A stretch of DNA of 9,443 nucleotides from Planctomycetota bacterium (lineage in GTDB: Bacteria > Planctomycetota > Phycisphaerae > UBA1845), in the NCBI GenBank assembly GCA_022567365.1, contig JADFHG010000102.1, positions 1 to 9,443 of the forward strand, read 5' to 3'. The notes beneath the pieces are model-generated. The model was not told the origin of the DNA and did no database searches. It was given only the letters and a program-made list of their open reading frames with translations. Below, in pieces: positions 6,365 to 9,443 of the stretch. How positions within the stretch are numbered: the stretch's first letter is position 1; each line of letters starts with the position of its first letter. The translations under genes and the position numbers were made by a program.

Positions 6365-6427
6365 TCGTCAGCTGTTAGTTATCAGTTATCAGTTTTCAGT
6401 CATCGGTTCTCAGTCGTCAGTCATCGG
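6365..6427. repeat. Degenerate heptamer tandem array (nine units)
   Basis: Nine consecutive 7-bp units follow the pattern TYNTCRG: TCGTCAG, CTGTTAG, TTATCAG twice, TTTTCAG, TCATCGG, TTCTCAG, TCGTCAG and TCATCGG. CTGTTAG fits least well. The phase is unbroken over 63 bp. The array is visibly AT-richer than the surroundings and resembles the short tandem heptamer repeats (STRR) described in cyanobacteria. It lies upstream of the S41 gene, where its effect on expression, if any, is unknown. Confidence 0.85.
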
Positions 6428-6635
6428 CCGTCCGACCGCGGTTTTCGGTTCACCGGCGTCGTCGCAAATCCAGAAGCTCTCGCGCGATGTTCAATCGCGC
6501 TTCCCGGAGCGTACGTGCGCGCAATTGCGGATGCGCACTTTGCCCGTGACGTCATTGTAGACGATCGACGCCCCTTGGTCCGACCGAAATCTCCACCGCA
6601 GCGACAAAAACCGACAAACGCCCAGTGTCCATCCG
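6428..6635. other. Intergenic DNA without recognisable gene
   Basis: No supported gene. A minus-strand frame ending at 6491 has a protein-like tail (SIVYNDVTGKVRIRNC), but going upstream it runs straight into the interspersed repeat at 6636-6710 and has no credible start. It is therefore left uncalled. Confidence 0.5.
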
Positions 6636-6708
6636 CCCGAGCCGCGGGCTTGGCAAAGCCAGCTCGCTGGCAGCCCGCGCGATGCCGCGGATTTGGTGCG
6701 ACGCTCCT
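6636..6708. repeat. Interspersed GC-rich repeat, long-loop copy
   Basis: This copy matches the unit at 6786-6839 on both sides of a 19-bp insertion (6652-6670). The shared left part is the 16 bp ending GGGCTT. The shared right part is about 38 bp from CAGCCCGCGCG through GATTTGGTGCGACGCTC, with 2 differences. An outer stem GCGGGCT (6644-6650)/AGCCCGC (6672-6678) encloses a second hairpin (6658-6662/6667-6671) made mostly by the insertion. Confidence 0.85.
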
Positions 6709-6723
6709 TCATTGGCGCACAAT

Positions 6724-6749
6724 CGCGCGGGCTGAAGTGTGCGGCTCAG
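6724..6749. repeat. 26-bp repeat, diverged copy
   Basis: This copy matches the two identical 26-bp repeats at 6903-6928 and 6944-6969 except at 2 positions. It carries the shared core GGCTGAAG and the ending TGCGGCTCAG. Confidence 0.8.
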
Positions 6750-6785
6750 GAGAGTAGGGACGATCGCGCAGCCTGAAGCCTCACA

Positions 6786-6839
6786 CCCGAGCCGCGGGCT
6801 TCAGCCCGCGCGGTGCCGCGGATTTGGTGCGACGCTCGT
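6786..6839. repeat. Interspersed GC-rich repeat, short-loop copy
   Basis: Same family as 6636-6708 but without the 19-bp insertion. Its centre is the near-perfect palindrome CGCGGGCTTCAGCCCGCG (about 6793-6810). A related partial unit follows at about 6870-6900 (ATGCGACGCCCGTTCAT), so the family is locally amplified. Confidence 0.85.
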
Positions 6840-6902
6840 TTATCTACGAACACCCGCGCGCTGTGACGGACTTGATGCGACGCCCGTTCATATACGAACG
6901 AC

Positions 6903-6969
6903 CGCGCAGGCTGAAGCGTGCGGCTCAGTGGAGTGCGCGCGATCGCGCAGGCTGAAGCGTGCGGCTCAG
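6903..6969. repeat. Pair of identical 26-bp direct repeats
   Basis: Positions 6903-6928 and 6944-6969 are identical over 26 bp, starting CGCGCAGGCTGAAG and ending GTGCGGCTCAG, with a period of 41 bp. They are roughly the reverse complement of the palindromic core of the 6786-6839 repeat, so both probably derive from one REP-like family. The second copy ends 16 bp before the stop codon of the MBL gene. Confidence 0.9.
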
Positions 6970-6985
6970 GTGGTCGTACAACCTA

Positions 6986-7765
6986 TCAAAGAACGATCCG
7001 CTGCCCGTCGTGGGCGAGGGCCATTCCCGGCGGCAGTTCGGCGTTGGTCTCGGCGTGTTTCAGTTCGTGGGCGATGTGGGTGAAATACGTCTCTTTCGCA
7101 CCGATTTCGTGGGCGACGGCGACGGCTTGCTCGAGGTTGAAATGCGACGGGTGCGGCGTGCGTCGAAGGGCGTCGAGGATCAATACCTCGACCCCGGCGA
7201 GGCGGGCCATGGTCTCGTCGGGGACGTGGCTGCAGTCCGTGCAGTAGGCGAACGGACCGAAGCGAAACCCGAGCACGGGCATCGGACCGTGCATGAGCGG
7301 CAGCGGAACGACCGTCGCGCCTTCGATCTCAAACGGCGCGTCGCCAATCGTCACCAGCTCGAGGTGCGGTCGGCTGTGCGGTCCCGAGCTGTCGGGTTCG
7401 AACGCATAGGGGAACATCCGCCGAAGACCGGCGACCGTCCGCTCGCTGCCATAGCAGGGCATCGTCCGCTTCATCAGGTAGTTGAACCGGCGCAGGTCGT
7501 CCAGACCCATGACGTGGTCCGCGTGGTGGTGGGTGTAGAGGACGGCGTCGACGGCGTTGATGCCGTTGTCGAGGCACTGGCCGCGCAATTCGGGCGCGGT
7601 GTCGATGAGTATGCGCTGGCCCGCGAAGCGGACGAAGACGCTGGGCCGGCTGCGACGGTCGGCCGGATCCGACGACGTGCAGACCGCGCACGTGCACCCG
7701 ATCATCGGAATCCCGTGCGACGTGCCGCTTCCCAGAATGACGACTTCAACCCGCGTTGCACTCAT
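6986..7765 (-). CDS. MBL-fold metallohydrolase, PhnP-like
   Basis: This is a 259-residue soluble enzyme of the metallo-beta-lactamase fold. The opening GSGTSHGIP (12-20) and the cysteines C24, C26 and C29 are typical of the PhnP branch, in which cysteines in this region bind a structural zinc. The metal-binding motif is HHHADH (79-84). Further ligands are likely H159 (PLMHG), D177 (YCTDCSH) and H230 (FTHIAHELKH). PhnP hydrolyses phosphoribosyl 1,2-cyclic phosphate, but many members lie outside phosphonate operons, as here, so the substrate is open (a cyclic phosphodiester is the best guess). The ATG at 7765 is kept because GSGTS falls at the usual distance from it; the ribosome site is weak. 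No operon partner is visible. Confidence 0.9.
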   Translation of the reverse strand: MSATRVEVVILGSGTSHGIPMIGCTCAVCTSSDPADRRSRPSVFVRFAGQRILIDTAPELRGQCLDNGINAVDAVLYTHHHADHVMGLDDLRRFNYLMKRTMPCYGSERTVAGLRRMFPYAFEPDSSGPHSRPHLELVTIGDAPFEIEGATVVPLPLMHGPMPVLGFRFGPFAYCTDCSHVPDETMARLAGVEVLILDALRRTPHPSHFNLEQAVAVAHEIGAKETYFTHIAHELKHAETNAELPPGMALAHDGQRIVL

Positions 7766-7906
7766 TCGAAACTCGCGGGGCTAAGCATGTATGAAGCCAT
7801 CCGATCAACAGTTGGTCCGCGTCTGGCGGGATGATACGGCCGCGACGGCCGATCCGCCATCGGCGACCGGCATCCTGCTCGGCGCCACGGCGACCGGCGT
7901 GGGACC
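7766..7906. other. Intergenic DNA upstream of the MBL gene
   Basis: No gene is seen. This stretch should hold the MBL promoter, but no convincing -35/-10 pair is visible on the minus strand. It contains a loosely repeated CGGCGACCGGC motif (about 7861-7871 and 7889-7898). Confidence 0.4.
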
Positions 7907-8025
7907 GGCAGCCTGTTGAAGAAGTGTGGCACTCGCTTCCAGCCAGTGTTTTCACCGGTAACGGGCGAGCCCGCTTGCGGGTGCCGGCGCCACACGGATG
8001 AACAGCCATTTTTCGACGGGCTGCT
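7907..8025. mobile_element. MITE-like palindromic element 1
   Basis: Imperfect terminal inverted repeats flank the element: GGCAGCCTGTTGAAGAA (7907-7923) and TTTTTCGACGGGCTGCT (8009-8025). They agree at 13 of 17 positions, and all four differences are transitions that would form G-U pairs in plus-strand RNA. Nested inside is a perfect GTGTGGC (7924-7930)/GCCACAC (7989-7995) pair, then CCCGC/GCGGG. There is no coding capacity. Calling it mobile is an inference from structure alone. Confidence 0.6.
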
Positions 8026-8157
8026 AGGGCATTTCCCGATTCCGTAGGCCGGATACACCGACATTCGCAACGCATCAAACGGCGACGGACCGCGCGGGCT
8101 TGGCGAAGCCGGCTTGCTGGCGCCCGCGGCTCGGAACACGGATGCGGAAAATGCTCT
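8026..8157. mobile_element. MITE-like palindromic element 2
   Basis: It begins on the base after element 1. Its ends, AGGGCATTTCCCGATTCCGT (8026-8045) and ACGGATGCGGAAAATGCTCT (8138-8157), are inverted repeats matching at 16 of 20 positions. The interior (8091-8134) is an inverted, diverged copy of the long-loop repeat at 6636-6680. It is non-coding; mobility is inferred. Confidence 0.6.
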
Positions 8158-8446
8158 ATTGATGGTGGTGGAAAAAAACGTCGCGAGGCGGTCTTCGAAT
8201 AGTGCTCCATGACACGTGAGGTGATGGCTCGGGGTTTCGTGAGACAATCGACCGGGATCCGCACTGTCTCACGTCCGTGCGTGCCGTTCCGTCCCCGGCG
8301 GTCCGGTCAACCTGCTGCCTCCTCGCCATTTCGTGCGGGCAACGCGTGCCATGGCGCGCAGCTTGAAGTCCCGGTTCCCGGCGATCGCGTACACCAGGGT
8401 GATCCGGTAGCGGGTCGAACGGCGAACAGGACACGCGCACAAGGCG
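8158..8446. other. Intergenic DNA with one inverted repeat
   Basis: No gene is supported. CGTGAGACA (8238-8246) and TGTCTCACG (8265-8273) form a perfect 9-bp inverted repeat with an 18-nt spacer. A minus-strand frame near 8300-8420 reads YRITLVYAIAGNRDFKLRAM, which looks protein-like but has no start and overlaps the CTERM fragment out of frame; it may be further gene debris. Confidence 0.5.
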
Positions 8447-8917
8447 TCAGGGTCTCTGCCCGGTGGAGCCGGCTCGCCGTGGTCGGAGCACCAGAGTTCC
8501 CGCCGTGAGGAGGAGCAATGTTGTGACGGCCAATCCCCATTCGGAGACCGTGGGGACGGCTTCGCCTTCCACGGCCACACATGCCGAGAATTCCGACGTA
8601 CTCCCGGCTGGGTCGGTCGCCGTGGCGGTAATGAATTGACCCGCGGGGAGGGTCGTCTCGAAATCCACCGTGAAGACCACATTACCGTCGTCAAGAGTCG
8701 TTTCCAGCGAGGAGCCGAGGAATAGTTCGCCTTCACCATGGCCGAAGGGATCGCAGGCGCTGTTGGAAAAGAACTCGACCGCGAAGTCCGTGCCAGGTGT
8801 GCTGTTGAGGGTACCTGTGATGGTGATACCCGCGGCGTCGCTAATGGCCGAGATCAACACGGGGAAGTTCTGCAGGTCGTTCGGGCCGGTGTCCGCGTCC
8901 CCGTCGCCTGTATACGA
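8447..8917 (-). pseudogene. Orphan 3' end of a CTERM-anchored surface protein gene
   Basis: The open frame reads TGDGDADTGPNDLQNFP, followed by a beta-rich domain (ITGTLNSTPGTDFAVEFFSN, then GQFITATATDPAGSTSEFSAC). This domain commonly precedes the C-terminus of large secreted beta-helix proteins in planctomycetes and similar bacteria. It ends with an intact sorting signal: VPTVSEWGL, a hydrophobic helix (AVTTLLLLTAGTLVL) and an arginine-rich tail. Such IPTL-CTERM-type signals direct exported proteins to an exosortase-like system. The protein start is missing: an in-frame TGA lies at 8920-8918, and the only start-type codon (GTG at 8860) is inside the conserved QNFPVL block. I infer a gene remnant. 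A frameshift near 8911-8920 or an assembly error are alternatives. Confidence 0.72.
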
Positions 8918-9030
8918 TCACTTCACGGCCTCTGGGCGTTTTGAAGTTCCATCCGACGTTTCCACGTTATCGATAGCGGGCGCGGCGTGAATCGCTTCCA
9001 GTTTGAAGTCGATAGCGGTTGTGCCTGGTC

Positions 9031-9443
9031 CTATCCGCCCGAGAACGCCCTTTGAAAAACATGGAAATCGTGCATGTCCACGTCACCGTCCGATTCAAAG
9101 TCGAGCGGCTCGCACCCGACCGAGACGCCGCCCCCGGGGCCGGACATGCAGTCGGCGAATCCCGCAAAGTCGAGGAGGTCCACGTCGCAGTCGTCGTCCA
9201 GGTCGCCTGAAGAGTTCGTGGAACTGTTCAGCAGGACCGAGACGCCGTTGCCCTGAAAGTTCGGAGCGGCCAGGTCGAGCGCCCCGTCGCCGTTCAAGTC
9301 GCCGACGGCCACTCCAAACGCGCTGCCCCCTACACCAAACAACTCGACCTCCGCAAAGGTCGCGTCGCCGTTGTTCGCCAGGAATCCGACTGTATTGGAA
9401 ACGTCGGTGAGCACGATGTCGAGATCGCCGTCGCCGTCCAGGT
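9031..9443 (-). CDS. FG-GAP/VCBS repeat protein with dockerin-like C-terminus (3' fragment)
   Basis: The 5' part lies beyond the right edge; 136 residues are visible. The window opens inside an Asp-rich calcium-binding repeat (LDGDGDLDIV). A second repeat, GDLNGDGALDLAAPNFQGNG, starts near residue 47, and both are typical of FG-GAP/VCBS beta-propellers of secreted proteins. The tail has two EF-hand-like dockerin segments, GDLDDDCDVDLLDF (about 79-92) and DFESDGDVDMHDF (about 114-126), separated by CMSGPGGG, and it ends AFSGG. This tail style is frequent in planctomycete secreted proteins. GTG at 9414 lies within the first repeat and is not the start. The frame differs from the downstream CTERM remnant, and 113 bases separate them. 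Confidence 0.88.
   Translation of the reverse strand, partial: LDGDGDLDIVLTDVSNTVGFLANNGDATFAEVELFGVGGSAFGVAVGDLNGDGALDLAAPNFQGNGVSVLLNSSTNSSGDLDDDCDVDLLDFAGFADCMSGPGGGVSVGCEPLDFESDGDVDMHDFHVFQRAFSGG

Noticed and set aside
6365..6427. Heptamer array considered as a CRISPR array
   Set aside because: The units are 7 bp with no spacers, and no cas gene is in the window.
6491..6712. 73-codon minus-strand frame with a protein-like tail
   Set aside because: Its first third is repeat DNA, there is no ribosome site, and no family is recognised. It is mentioned under the intergenic entry only.
7746..8264. Two minus-strand frames of 161 and 172 codons upstream of the MBL gene
   Set aside because: They cross both palindromic elements, have low-complexity Arg/Pro/Ser composition, and show no motif or ribosome site.
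8921..9030. Stop-free frame reading TTAIDFKLEAIHAAPAIDN before the CTERM remnant
   Set aside because: It lacks a start and overlaps the dockerin gene end out of frame. About 110 bp without a stop is not significant in this composition. It is kept only as an alternative in the remnant finding.
1..9443. tRNA, rRNA, riboswitch or T-box elements
   Set aside because: No cloverleaf with a CCA-ready acceptor, no T-box sequence and no conserved riboswitch core was seen by eye on either strand. A covariance-model scan could not be run.

Overview
The window is a stretch of GC-rich bacterial chromosome whose real genes all lie on the minus strand. The best fit is a planctomycete, probably related to Phycisphaerae. 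This rests on the FG-GAP protein ending in a dockerin-like Asp/Gly tail with a C-M-x-G-P-G-G-G turn, the secreted-protein 3' end with a VPTVSEWGL-type CTERM sorting signal, and the repeat-rich intergenic DNA. It is an inference from protein style, not from a marker gene.

Positions 1-4766 hold a tryptophan operon read right to left: promoter, leader peptide trpL, attenuator, then trpE, trpG, trpD, trpC, trpF and the first 94 bases of trpB, which runs off the left edge. Neighbouring structural genes overlap by 4 or 8 bases, which predicts translational coupling. Together they encode chorismate to anthranilate (TrpE+TrpG), phosphoribosyl transfer (TrpD), isomerisation (TrpF), ring closure to indole-glycerol phosphate (TrpC), and the start of the synthase (TrpB). 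The unlisted 25-codon trpL carries three tandem Trp codons. It is followed by mutually exclusive hairpins and an intrinsic terminator with a seven-T tract, so this is a complete ribosome-mediated attenuator. The promoter lies so close to trpL that its mRNA should be nearly leaderless.

Positions 4767-5065 are a gene-free spacer. Positions 5066-6319 encode an exported PDZ/S41-type peptidase whose residues look tricorn-like (Ser/His) rather than CtpA-like (Ser/Lys). Positions 6320-6985 are repeat-rich intergenic DNA: a perfect palindrome, a nine-unit heptamer array and several GC-rich interspersed repeats, two of which differ by a clean 19-bp insertion in a hairpin loop. Positions 6986-7765 encode a PhnP-like metallo-beta-lactamase-fold hydrolase.

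Positions 7766-8446 are again gene-free and contain two abutting palindromic, MITE-like elements (7907-8025 and 8026-8157). Positions 8447-8917 look like the orphan 3' end of a surface-protein gene, intact at its CTERM signal but lacking any start and preceded by an in-frame stop. Positions 9031-9443 are the 3' end of an FG-GAP/dockerin-like secreted protein running off the right edge.

The trp half is a coherent, regulated pathway. The right half is accessory-type DNA with secreted proteins, gene debris and repeats. The most interesting signals are the trp attenuator with its near-leaderless leader peptide, the atypical TrpF active site, and the palindromic repeats.
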